Assembly: GCA_964412405.1 (NCBI GenBank)
Contig: CAYPOB010000017.1
Location: 1-15,657 of the forward strand
DNA from: JAJOKI01 sp964412405
GTDB taxonomy: Archaea; Halobacteriota; UBA148; JAJOKI01
Length of the DNA: 15,657 nt
Reading direction: 5' to 3'
This document shows, piece after piece, positions 1 through 7,145 of the stretch; position 1 is the first letter of the stretch; every line of letters starts with the position of its first letter. Made by a program: the position numbers and the translations under genes. The notes beneath the pieces were generated by a model, which had not been told where the DNA came from, made no database searches, and saw nothing but the letters and a program-made list of their open reading frames with translations.

Positions 1-2
1 CA

Positions 3-1229
3 GAAGTTTTCCAAAGAGAAAATCCCGGATTTGATGTTGTGATTGCTAATCCGCCTTATGTGGACTCAGAGACCATGGTAAAGAATGCCCCTAAGATAAG
101 AGAAATATATACAAACAAATTTAATTCAGCTAAAGGGAATTGGGATTTATTTATCATTTTTATTGAACAAGGATTATATTTACTAAGAAAAAATGGGGCA
201 ATAAGTTATATCACACCAAACAAATTAATCGGAGCAAAATACTCAGAAACACTAAGAAAAATTCTAATTCAGAAGAATATTATTGAAATAAGAGACTATT
301 CAAAAGTTAATGTCTTCAAAGAGGCTAATGTATATCCAGTAACTTTTGTCCTTATTAATAACAATGAGCAAAAAGATGTTTTAATGACTTTGATGGATTC
401 AGTCACTAATATCGAAAATAAGCATTTAATACCCAAAGAGATATTTTACCAGGATATAGATTGGGCTAGGTATTTTGTGAAGAATAAATCTGCTTTAGAT
501 ATTTTGATTAAATTTAATCAGTATGAGCCTCTTGTGAACTTCTTTCCAGAAATTTCTGGTGCAGCTACTGTAAATGAAGCTTACGAACTAAAAAAGATAT
601 TAATTGATAATAAAAATAAACTCAAGAATGCTAAAAAGTTTATCAATACTGGTACGATTGATCCATTTGTGAGTTTATGGGGTGTAAAGAAAACAAATTA
701 TATTAAGCAATCATATCACCATCCAATAGTCTTAGATTCAGACTTAAAGAATTTTCGTTTGAATAGATATAATCAGGCATGTTCTGAAAAGATTATTATT
801 GGAGGGATGACTAAAAATTTGGAATGCTATTATGATAAGGGAAACTATTTGGCTGGCAAATCCACAACAATAATTTTATCAAGTAATAGAAATTTAAAAT
901 TATTAGTAGCTATCTTAAACAGCAAATTAATCTCATTTTGGTATAGGATTTATTTTAAATCTTTATCATTAGCAGGAGGTTTTCTTAGAATTGGAAACAA
1001 TGAAATTAAGAAAATCCCATTCCCTGATATGAATAAAGAACAACAAAAACCATTCATTAAACTAGTCGACCAAATCCTCTCCATAACTAAAGACAATGAT
1101 TACTTAGATAGTTCTGACAAGCAGGCTAAAGTCAAGAGATTGGAAAAAGAAATTGACCAGATAGTTTACAAACTCTATGGCTTAAGTAAAGATGAGATTA
1201 AGATTGTTAAGGAGTTTGGTGAAAAATGA
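3..1229 (+). CDS. Partial Eco57I/type IIG-like N6-adenine DNA methyltransferase, C-terminal part
   Basis: The reading frame is open from position 3, so the gene starts before the window. A GTG at 39 is not a credible start because it lies inside the catalytic motif: residues just upstream read FDVVIANPPY, the NPPY motif IV of N6-adenine (gamma-class) methyltransferases. The rest fits the C-terminal half of Eco57I/TaqI-like enzymes, with a target-recognition-like region ending in GGFLRIGNNEIKKIPFP (about 975-1025) and a charged helical tail (EKEIDQIVYKLYGLSKDEI). It probably methylates adenine in a specific DNA site as part of restriction-modification or another defence system; whether an N-terminal nuclease domain exists cannot be seen. 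The stop overlaps the next start by four bases (ATGA), implying translational coupling. The gene is strongly AT-rich compared with larB and later genes, suggesting acquisition. The methyltransferase call is firm, the subclass less so. Confidence 0.88.
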   Translation, partial: EVFQRENPGFDVVIANPPYVDSETMVKNAPKIREIYTNKFNSAKGNWDLFIIFIEQGLYLLRKNGAISYITPNKLIGAKYSETLRKILIQKNIIEIRDYSKVNVFKEANVYPVTFVLINNNEQKDVLMTLMDSVTNIENKHLIPKEIFYQDIDWARYFVKNKSALDILIKFNQYEPLVNFFPEISGAATVNEAYELKKILIDNKNKLKNAKKFINTGTIDPFVSLWGVKKTNYIKQSYHHPIVLDSDLKNFRLNRYNQACSEKIIIGGMTKNLECYYDKGNYLAGKSTTIILSSNRNLKLLVAILNSKLISFWYRIYFKSLSLAGGFLRIGNNEIKKIPFPDMNKEQQKPFIKLVDQILSITKDNDYLDSSDKQAKVKRLEKEIDQIVYKLYGLSKDEIKIVKEFGEK

Positions 1230-2845
1230 GACTTACTAGATTTAAAATCGAGAAGTTTAGATCTATTGAAGAAGCTGAAATTATTTTTCCAGAGAAAAAG
1301 CCAGTTATTTTGTTCGGTCCCAATAATGTAGGAAAATCAAATATTTTATCTGCGTTGGACATAATGCTCGGAGAAAGACATGCTTCTTATTATGATTTTG
1401 AAGAAAGCGATTTTTTTATGAGAGATAAAGATGGAAATCCTAACATTTGTTTTACTGCTTGTTTCGATGAGAATTATTATTCTGGAAATGCCTACAATCC
1501 AGCCACTAGTGAAATATGTTTTACCACAAATAAAGAGTTCCCTAGAAAAAAAGAATCCTCTTTCCATTATAAGCCAGAAACTAACTCTGGGGCGAAAATA
1601 TTTTTATCAAATGATGATAAAAAAAAATGTCAGGTTGTATTAATTGATGCTGGGAGAGACATTAACAAGCAGTTAAGTTATATTAGCAAATATACCATCT
1701 TAAGTAAAATGGCTAAGAATATGCACAAAGCTATGCAATCCTTTGTCAAATCAGACTTAGATGATAAATTTTCTGAAATTAAACAAATATTCGAATCAGT
1801 GCCAGAATATAAAGCATTTCATGAAAAACTACAAACAGCATTCCAAAGCAATATAGACGGCTTTGAACATAAGCTGGAAATTGATTTATCTGCTTGTGAT
1901 CCAAATAATTATTTTAACTCATTAAGAATAGTTGCAAAACAAGGAGATCAAGTTTGTTCATTTGACGAGTTTGGTACAGGGGAACAGCAAATTTTGCTTT
2001 TATCATTTGTTAAAGCTTATGCTGAAACTTTTAAAGGTGAAACATTTATATTGGGCATAGAAGAACCAGAAGCATATTTGCATCCAATCGCTCAAAGATG
2101 GTTATCTAAAAATATTTCTAATCTTGCCAAGACGAATGTTCAGGTTATCATATCAACTCATTCCCCTGAGTTTTTAGATATAGAAAACTTAGAAGGGTTT
2201 ATTAAAGTTTATAAGGAATATCACAAAACAAAGATATTACAACACACTCCCCAAACTTTAGTAGAGGAATGTATTAAATTAAAAGTTCCAGCACAATCAA
2301 TAAATACCTCTAATGTTTTAACATTTTATAAAACAAAAACTTTTTATGATCAATTAAGAGGATTTTTTGCTAGGAAAATTATTTTGGTAGAAGGCGAAAG
2401 CGAATTTTTTTCAATTTCAAATTATTTTAAGAATTGCGATTACGACCTTACAAGAAATGGAGTTGAGATAATAAATTGCAGAGGAAAGGCACAGATAACA
2501 AGGAATTATAGACTATTCAAAAGTTATTCTTACAAATGCTTTTGTTTGTTTGATGCAGACACAGAAAAAGGCAATAATCAGGAGTTTGCAGATTTATTTG
2601 ACTTTAATAGTCAGCAAATGGATACAGATGAAAATAAATTTACTGTAGGAGAGGAATATGGCTATTTTAGTAAGGACTTTGAGTCTTACTTAAGAGCAAA
2701 CATCTCTGAATATCAAAACAAGGAAAGAGAAATAAATTCAGGCAAGGTAATCAATGCTAAGATTATATCAGAGCAGAATAAGGATTTCAAACCAGAATTT
2801 ATTAACATAATTGCTGAAAAATTGAGGTTACTAAAAAATGAATAA
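1226..2845 (+). CDS. OLD-family ATP-dependent nuclease (AAA/ABC-type ATPase with TOPRIM domain)
   Basis: The 539-residue protein has an ABC/SMC-like ATPase at the N-terminus: Walker A GPNNVGKS (31-38), a signature-like GTGEQQ (250-255), Walker B and catalytic glutamates in LGIEEPEAYLHP (276-287), and the switch histidine in STHSP (H312). A TOPRIM nuclease domain follows: LVEGESE (387-393) supplies the metal-binding glutamate and LFDADTE (D443, D445) the DxD motif. This order is that of OLD (overcoming lysogenization defect) nucleases, including GajA of Gabija, which nick or cut DNA. The start is ATG overlapping the previous stop, with GGTGA about four bases upstream. The last eight bases overlap the next gene, so the three genes are probably one transcript. 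No UvrD-like helicase follows, so it is not a standard Gabija pair. It is AT-rich like its neighbours. Family call is firm; a role in anti-phage or anti-plasmid defence is inferred. Confidence 0.93.
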   Translation: MRLTRFKIEKFRSIEEAEIIFPEKKPVILFGPNNVGKSNILSALDIMLGERHASYYDFEESDFFMRDKDGNPNICFTACFDENYYSGNAYNPATSEICFTTNKEFPRKKESSFHYKPETNSGAKIFLSNDDKKKCQVVLIDAGRDINKQLSYISKYTILSKMAKNMHKAMQSFVKSDLDDKFSEIKQIFESVPEYKAFHEKLQTAFQSNIDGFEHKLEIDLSACDPNNYFNSLRIVAKQGDQVCSFDEFGTGEQQILLLSFVKAYAETFKGETFILGIEEPEAYLHPIAQRWLSKNISNLAKTNVQVIISTHSPEFLDIENLEGFIKVYKEYHKTKILQHTPQTLVEECIKLKVPAQSINTSNVLTFYKTKTFYDQLRGFFARKIILVEGESEFFSISNYFKNCDYDLTRNGVEIINCRGKAQITRNYRLFKSYSYKCFCLFDADTEKGNNQEFADLFDFNSQQMDTDENKFTVGEEYGYFSKDFESYLRANISEYQNKEREINSGKVINAKIISEQNKDFKPEFINIIAEKLRLLKNE

Positions 2846-3515
2846 ACCAACCTACAAAATCTCACCATCAAGCATAAATTTAATGATAGAATGTCCTAGA
2901 TGCTTCTGGCTTCAACTAGTCAAAAAAATAAGAAGACCAGATACACCGTTTCCAAGCTTGCCTTCTGGAATGGATAAGGTTCTAAAGGAACATTTTGATA
3001 GATTTATGGAAAAAGACGAACTTCCTCCAGAATTAAGAGAACAAGAATGTGCTAAAGATGGATGTAAATTATTCAATGATAAAGAAAAACTAAAGATATG
3101 GAGAAATAATTTCAGGGGCATTGAATTATTGGATAAAAAATCAAATATTCTACTCCGTGGTGCAATTGACAATATTTTAATTAAAGGAAAGAAATTAATC
3201 GTATTGGATTACAAAACAAGAGGATATCCAGTAAAAGACGATACACATAAGTATTATATCACTCAGATGGATATCTATAATTTTCTGTTAAGAGAAAACG
3301 GCTATGAAACAGAAGATTACACTTACTTATTATTTTATTATCCAAATACAGTTACAGAAACAGGAGAAGTAATTTTTGATACTAAATTGGTCAAAATAAA
3401 GACAGACCCAAAAAGAGGAGAGAAGGTATTTGAGCAGGCTATAAAAATCCTGCAATTAGGAAAACCACCAGAAGCTAGTCAGGAATGTGGATTTTGTAAA
3501 TGGAGACAAATATAA
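2838..3515 (+). CDS. Cas4/RecB-like PD-(D/E)XK nuclease with probable iron-sulfur cysteines
   Basis: This 225-residue protein shows the RecB/Cas4 nuclease core: GAID with D111, then VLDYKT with D124 and K126 (the PD-(D/E)XK catalytic residues), then QMDIY (Q143, Y147), the QxxxY motif of Cas4, RecB and AddB nucleases. Cysteine pairs lie at both ends, ECPRC (C19, C22) and ECGFC (C217, C220), placed as in Cas4/AddB proteins where they hold a [4Fe-4S] cluster. The ATG overlaps the OLD gene by eight bases, with GAGGT about nine bases upstream. No cas1, cas2 or CRISPR array is present, so a spacer-acquisition Cas4 role is unlikely. It probably partners the OLD nuclease and methyltransferase in DNA processing or defence. 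Nuclease superfamily is firm; the iron-sulfur cluster is inferred from cysteine placement. Confidence 0.88.
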   Translation: MNKPTYKISPSSINLMIECPRCFWLQLVKKIRRPDTPFPSLPSGMDKVLKEHFDRFMEKDELPPELREQECAKDGCKLFNDKEKLKIWRNNFRGIELLDKKSNILLRGAIDNILIKGKKLIVLDYKTRGYPVKDDTHKYYITQMDIYNFLLRENGYETEDYTYLLFYYPNTVTETGEVIFDTKLVKIKTDPKRGEKVFEQAIKILQLGKPPEASQECGFCKWRQI

Positions 3516-3526
3516 CCTTAAAGGTT
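3514..3526. terminator. Short perfect dyad at the end of the defence operon
   Basis: AACCTT-A-AAGGTT is a perfect inverted repeat that begins inside the stop codon of the nuclease gene. It is followed by A/T-rich sequence (caataaatatattt) rather than a clean T run. It may be a weak transcript end or may mark the edge of the acquired island; the function is uncertain. Confidence 0.25.
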
Positions 3527-3560
3527 CAATAAATATATTTAGTCGAATCAACTGAGCATA

Positions 3561-3619
3561 TACAACTTATTTATACAACGGTCTTAGATTGGTTGTAATA
3601 TCAATGAATCAAAAAGGAG
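3561..3619 (+). promoter_or_regulatory. Putative promoter of larB-purK-purE with TACAAC repeats, and larB ribosome binding site
   Basis: A TATA-like element (cttatttata, 3566-3575) lies about 50 bases before the larB ATG, predicting a transcript start near 3600. Two direct copies of TACAAC (3561-3566 and 3574-3579) and one inverted copy GTTGTA (3592-3597) bracket the TATA box, a layout that would suit a regulator's operator. AAGGAG at 3614-3619 is the ribosome binding site, seven bases before ATG 3627; it sits directly against the TTG at 3621, which rules that codon out as start. Confidence 0.45.
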
Positions 3620-3626
3620 ATTGCCA

Positions 3627-4388
3627 ATGGAAGACGTTTTAAGAGCGCTTTTGAATGGAAAAATCGATATAGCCACCGCCAAGAATAAACTGAGGGTGCT
3701 GAACATAAAAAAGGTGGCAGAGGTTGCGAAACTCGATGTAAACAGGGCACAGAGGACCGGGGCTCCAGAAGCGATTTTGGCGCAGGACAAACATCCCGAA
3801 GATGTGAGAAGGCTTGCATTGGCGATGGCAGAAGAGAACGGATACGTCCTGATAACCCGGGTGAAAGAAGGCGACGTATCTGAACTTGAGAGTAACCTGC
3901 CCGATGGTTATGAGCTGATGCGCAACCAAAAGGCCAGGACGGTCATACTTAAACGCGAGGGACATGTCTTTCCAAAAACGGGCAAAATTGGGGTGCTGGC
4001 AGCGGGCACAGCAGACATTTCTGTAGCGGAGGAGGTGGTGGTGACCGCCGAGGTCATGGGATGCGAAGTGATAAAGGCATATGACGTCGGAGTGGCAGGA
4101 ATTCATCGACTCTATGAGCCCCTGACGGAGATGCTGGAAAAAAATGTAGCCGCGATAGCAGTGGTTGCCGGTATGGATGCGGTGCTCCCCATCGTAGTGT
4201 CGAGCCACGTTGACGTTCCGGTGGTCGGCGTACCAACGTCTGTTGGATATGGAATGGGCAAAGATGGCATAGCAGGGCTTATGACCATGCTTCAAACCTG
4301 TTCGCCAGGGCTGGCTGTTGTTAACATAGACAATGGTTTCGGAGCTGGTGTTTTTGCCGCCATCATAGCCAAGCAGTCGAGGATATAA
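3627..4388 (+). CDS. larB: LarB, nickel-pincer nucleotide (P2CMN) synthase, AIR carboxylase-like
   Basis: LarB carboxylates the pyridinium ring of nicotinic acid adenine dinucleotide and releases AMP, giving pyridinium-3,5-biscarboxylic acid mononucleotide, the first step to the nickel-pincer cofactor of lactate racemase-type enzymes. The 253-residue protein has the N-terminal family segment (LDVNRAQRTGAPEAI) and a PurE-like C-terminal domain with VLAAGTADISVAEE, YDVGVAGIHRL, VVAGMDAVLPIVV, PTSVGYG and VVNIDNGFGAG. The cysteine in QTCSPG (about residue 225) aligns with the position that holds the substrate covalently in LarB. The start is ATG 3627, set by AAGGAG at 3614-3619. purK follows after one base, so it is first in a larB-purK-purE operon. 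No larC, larE or larA is in the window, so the target nickel enzyme is unknown; archaeal LarB is often encoded without a nearby racemase. It resembles PurE but the PurE at 5589 is separate. Confidence 0.93.
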   Translation: MEDVLRALLNGKIDIATAKNKLRVLNIKKVAEVAKLDVNRAQRTGAPEAILAQDKHPEDVRRLALAMAEENGYVLITRVKEGDVSELESNLPDGYELMRNQKARTVILKREGHVFPKTGKIGVLAAGTADISVAEEVVVTAEVMGCEVIKAYDVGVAGIHRLYEPLTEMLEKNVAAIAVVAGMDAVLPIVVSSHVDVPVVGVPTSVGYGMGKDGIAGLMTMLQTCSPGLAVVNIDNGFGAGVFAAIIAKQSRI

Positions 4389-4389
4389 A

Positions 4390-5586
4390 ATGGTGATAGA
4401 GGCGCTAACATCAAACCCGCCGATAAAAATAGGCATAATCGGTGGAGGGCAACTGGGAAAGATGATGGCACAGGAAGCGAAGAAAATGGGGTTTTATGTT
4501 GCGATATTGGACCCGACGCCCAATTGTCCTGCTGCCCAACTCGCAGATGGGCATATCATTGGAAGTTTCTATGATGGGGAGAAAATAAGGGAAATTGTTT
4601 CAGGCAGTGATGTCACCACCTATGATATTGAGCACATCGACGCAGGTGTTTTAAAAGAGCTGGAAGGCGAGGGACACATAATCCATCCATCACCAGATAC
4701 CCTTAGAACCATACAGAACAGGCTATGGCAGAAGGATTTGTTGAAGAAGGCAGGGCTTCCAATTCCCCGGTATGAGAAAGTGGAAAGTTTGGATTGCATT
4801 ATCAGGGCAAGCGAAGAACTAGGATTCCCGGTTATTCTCAAAACATTCAAGGGAGGGTATGACGGTCGGGGCAATTGCGTGATTCACGACAGAGGTCAAA
4901 TAGAGTCGGCATTCCATTCATTTTTAGAGAAAAATTTCTATAGAAATTTTTCAGATAAAGGATTAATAGTGGAGGAGTTCATCGATTTTGAAAAAGAGCT
5001 GGCAGTGATGGCGGCGAGAGGCACGCAGGGCGAGGTCAAATGTCATCCAGTGGTGGAGACCATACACAAAGATAACATCTGCCATACAGTGATCGCTCCT
5101 GCCAGGGTCGGAGAAGACACCCAAAGCAAAGCAAAAGAGGTTGCAATGAAAACCATGAAGGTGCTAAAAGGCGCAGGGATTTTTGGGATAGAGATGTTTC
5201 TCCTAAATGGGGAAGTGCTGATAAACGAGATAGCACCCAGACCCCATAATAGTGGGCATTACACGATAGAGGCATGCGTAACTTCCCAATTTGAGCAGCA
5301 CATTCGTGCGATAACGGGATTGTCCCTTGGTTCGACGGAACTGTTAACCCCTGCAGTTATGATAAACATTCTGGGGGAGGGAGAGTATGAGGGACCCGCC
5401 ATCCTGGGGGGAATACAAGGGGCTTTATCGATTCCTGGCGTAGCATTACATTTCTATGGAAAGGCGATGACGAAGCCACAGAGGAAGATGGGGCACATAA
5501 CTGCTATAGATGAGGATGTCGAAAAGGCAATGGAAAAAGCAAATAGGGCAAGAAGTTTTCTTAGGATGATGGCAAAGGAGGTCTAA
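4390..5586 (+). CDS. purK: PurK, N5-carboxyaminoimidazole ribonucleotide synthetase
   Basis: PurK is an ATP-grasp enzyme of purine synthesis that joins bicarbonate to aminoimidazole ribonucleotide using ATP, giving N5-CAIR for PurE. The 398-residue protein carries the dinucleotide-like start IGIIGGGQLGKMMAQEA, the ATP-grasp segments ILKTFKGGYDGRGN and VEEFIDFEKELAVMAARG, and the C-terminal family signature INEIAPRPHNSGHYTIEAC. An unusual DIEHID stands where many PurK proteins have YEFEN-type sequence. It is slightly longer than typical bacterial PurK because of a short N-terminal extension. The ATG lies one base after the larB stop, with GAGG just upstream inside larB; purE follows two bases after the stop. 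The coding sequence contains a perfect 24-base palindrome at 4929-4952. The call is firm. Confidence 0.96.
   Translation: MVIEALTSNPPIKIGIIGGGQLGKMMAQEAKKMGFYVAILDPTPNCPAAQLADGHIIGSFYDGEKIREIVSGSDVTTYDIEHIDAGVLKELEGEGHIIHPSPDTLRTIQNRLWQKDLLKKAGLPIPRYEKVESLDCIIRASEELGFPVILKTFKGGYDGRGNCVIHDRGQIESAFHSFLEKNFYRNFSDKGLIVEEFIDFEKELAVMAARGTQGEVKCHPVVETIHKDNICHTVIAPARVGEDTQSKAKEVAMKTMKVLKGAGIFGIEMFLLNGEVLINEIAPRPHNSGHYTIEACVTSQFEQHIRAITGLSLGSTELLTPAVMINILGEGEYEGPAILGGIQGALSIPGVALHFYGKAMTKPQRKMGHITAIDEDVEKAMEKANRARSFLRMMAKEV
4929..4952. repeat. Perfect 24-base palindrome inside purK
   Basis: The left arm GAAAAATTTCTA (4929-4940) is followed directly by its exact reverse complement TAGAAATTTTTC (4941-4952). 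The spot is more AT-rich than the surrounding coding sequence and encodes part of the segment EKNFYRNFS. It could extrude as a cruciform, form an RNA hairpin or bind a dimeric protein; a chance origin cannot be excluded. Confidence 0.75.
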
Positions 5587-5588
5587 AA

Positions 5589-6080
5589 ATGGAAAAATTA
5601 GTGGGAATTATCATGGGCAGCGACTCCGATCTGCCGGTGATGAAGGCAGCAGCAGAGGTATTGGACGATTTCGGCATAAGATATGAGCTCACGATCGTAT
5701 CAGCGCATAGGACTCCAGATAGGATGTTTGAATATGCATCTACGGCGGAAAAAAAGGGGATAGAGGTAATAATCGCCGGGGCTGGCGGAGCCGCTCACCT
5801 GCCAGGCATGGTGGCATCCATAAGCCCATTGCCTGTCATCGGCGTGCCCATCGAAACGTCCGCTCTAAAGGGGGCGGATTCCCTCTATTCTATCGTGCAG
5901 ATGCCGGCCGGGGTGCCAGTTGCAACCGTGGCGATAAACAATGCTAAAAATGCCGGAATTTTGGCGGCGCAGATTCTCGGAATAAAGCATCCTGGGATCA
6001 GAGAAAAGGTCAAACTGTACAAAGAAAAATTGAGGGAAGAGGTAGAAGAGAAAGCGAGGAAGTTGGAGATGGGGCGATAA
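5589..6080 (+). CDS. purE: PurE, N5-CAIR mutase (class I)
   Basis: PurE moves the carboxyl group of N5-CAIR from nitrogen to carbon 4, giving CAIR in purine synthesis. The 163-residue length is typical for class I PurE. Visible signatures are GIIMGSDSDLPVMK at the start (phosphate-binding loop), ELTIVSAHRTPDRM with the catalytic SAHR, IAGAGGAAHLPGM, PVIGVPI and QMPAGVPVATVAI. A strong ribosome binding site AAGGAGGT (5576-5583) lies inside the end of purK, five bases before ATG 5589. It is the last gene of the larB-purK-purE operon; its presence next to PurK supports the two-step bicarbonate route rather than direct CO2 use. A charged helical tail ends the protein. The call is firm. Confidence 0.97.
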   Translation: MEKLVGIIMGSDSDLPVMKAAAEVLDDFGIRYELTIVSAHRTPDRMFEYASTAEKKGIEVIIAGAGGAAHLPGMVASISPLPVIGVPIETSALKGADSLYSIVQMPAGVPVATVAINNAKNAGILAAQILGIKHPGIREKVKLYKEKLREEVEEKARKLEMGR

Positions 6081-6090
6081 AACCGCAAGG

Positions 6091-6145
6091 TATATATAAT
6101 TAATAATCATTATGATTTTGCGAACCAGATGAAATAACAGGGTGT
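6091..6145 (+). promoter_or_regulatory. sbtAB promoter: TATA box, downstream palindrome and ribosome binding site
   Basis: TATATATAA (6091-6099) is a clear archaeal TATA box about 55 bases before the sbtA ATG. AATCAT-T-ATGATT (6105-6117), a 13-base palindrome, lies between the TATA box and the expected transcript start near 6120, where archaeal repressors commonly bind. GGGTGT at 6140-6145 is the likely ribosome binding site. The same TATATATAAT core followed by a different palindrome occurs at 7831-7853. Confidence 0.6.
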
Positions 6146-6149
6146 ATAA

Positions 6150-7130
6150 ATGGAATTATTGGATATAATATTAACACAGATTTTCTCTCCACCGATATTG
6201 TTCTTTGCATTGGGAATGTTCGCTGCGCTGGCAGGGTCCGATTTGAAGATACCAGAAGATATGAGTACTGCGATGCTGCTCTTCTTATTAGCTGCCATCG
6301 GCTTGGAGGGTGGAGTGGGAATTGCAAAAGTGGGTATAGGAGCTGTGTTGGCACCAGCGTTGGCAGCTATTGTTCTGGGCGTGGGCATAGTGTTGCTGGG
6401 ATACACCATCTTAACCAGATTCAAATTCGATGTCGCCAATGCCGGAGCAATTGCCGGACACTATGGTGCCGTGGGCGCTGCAACAATGGTTGCCGGGCTC
6501 GCCTTCTTAGATGGACTTGGGGTGTATTATGAAGCATTCATACCTGCCCTATATCCTTTAATGGATAGTCCAGCCATACTCACTGCTATACTCTTATCAC
6601 GCTTTGCAATCGCGAAAACGAAAGTGGGCGCTGACGTGAAAGTTAACACGCTTAAACTCCTCAAGGAGGGCATTCTTGGAAAAGCGGTTCTACTTTTAAT
6701 GGCCAGTATGGTCATAGGTTATGTTGCAGGGTATGAAGGGACAAAACAGATTATGCCATTCTTTGATGATATGTTTGTAGGGGTTTTGTGTTTGTTCCTG
6801 CTTGATATGGGGATAGTCGCAGCTGCGAGGTTGAAGGAATGGAAAATAGTCGGCACTCGTCTACTTGCCTTCGCACTTTTTATGCCGCCAATTCATGGAA
6901 TCGCGGGGGTACTTCTTGGCACTTTTGCAGGACTGAGCGTGGGCGGGGCAACTATGCTTGGCGTGATGGCTTCGAGTGCTTCATTTATCTCAGCACCAGC
7001 GGCGATGAGGGCAGCAATCCCAGAGGCAAACCCATCGCTCTCACTAACCGCGTCGGTGGCATTGACATTTCCGGTTAGTATCATCATATCCATTCCGCTC
7101 TGTTATATGATAGCCCAATTATTAGTATAA
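6150..7130 (+). CDS. sbtA: SbtA-type sodium-dependent bicarbonate transporter
   Basis: This 326-residue, strongly hydrophobic protein matches the SbtA/DUF897 family, which in cyanobacteria imports bicarbonate driven by sodium. About ten hydrophobic segments can be seen, near residues 8-27, 40-58, 62-90, 98-122, 128-152, 172-195, 203-225, 230-258, 264-290 and 298-325, consistent with the inverted five-plus-five fold. Family-like stretches are AIGLEGGVGIAKVG near the start, AGHYGAVGAATM in the fourth segment, and GGATMLGVMASSASFISAP in the second half. The start ATG 6150 is preceded by GGGTGT and a TATA box. The next gene encodes an SbtB-like PII protein, the known partner that gates SbtA, which strongly supports the assignment. 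In this anaerobic setting it probably supplies bicarbonate for the carboxylases on both sides; exact substrate specificity is not proven by sequence. Confidence 0.9.
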   Translation: MELLDIILTQIFSPPILFFALGMFAALAGSDLKIPEDMSTAMLLFLLAAIGLEGGVGIAKVGIGAVLAPALAAIVLGVGIVLLGYTILTRFKFDVANAGAIAGHYGAVGAATMVAGLAFLDGLGVYYEAFIPALYPLMDSPAILTAILLSRFAIAKTKVGADVKVNTLKLLKEGILGKAVLLLMASMVIGYVAGYEGTKQIMPFFDDMFVGVLCLFLLDMGIVAAARLKEWKIVGTRLLAFALFMPPIHGIAGVLLGTFAGLSVGGATMLGVMASSASFISAPAAMRAAIPEANPSLSLTASVALTFPVSIIISIPLCYMIAQLLV

Positions 7131-7145
7131 TGGGTGATGAAAATC

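Noticed and set aside
1226..2845. Gabija (GajA-GajB) defence system
   Set aside because: The OLD-type protein fits GajA, but the next gene is a Cas4-like nuclease with no helicase motifs, so the GajB partner is missing.
3..3515. BREX system with PglX
   Set aside because: The methyltransferase could resemble PglX, but no BrxC, PglZ or other BREX gene is visible; the upstream genes are outside the window.
2838..3515. CRISPR adaptation gene cas4
   Set aside because: No cas1, cas2 or repeat-spacer array is in the window, and the gene is coupled to an OLD nuclease instead.
3639..4436. 265-codon open frame on the minus strand across larB
   Set aside because: It lies entirely opposite larB, is rich in His, Cys and Tyr with no family-like motif, and lacks a ribosome binding site; larB on the plus strand is unmistakable.
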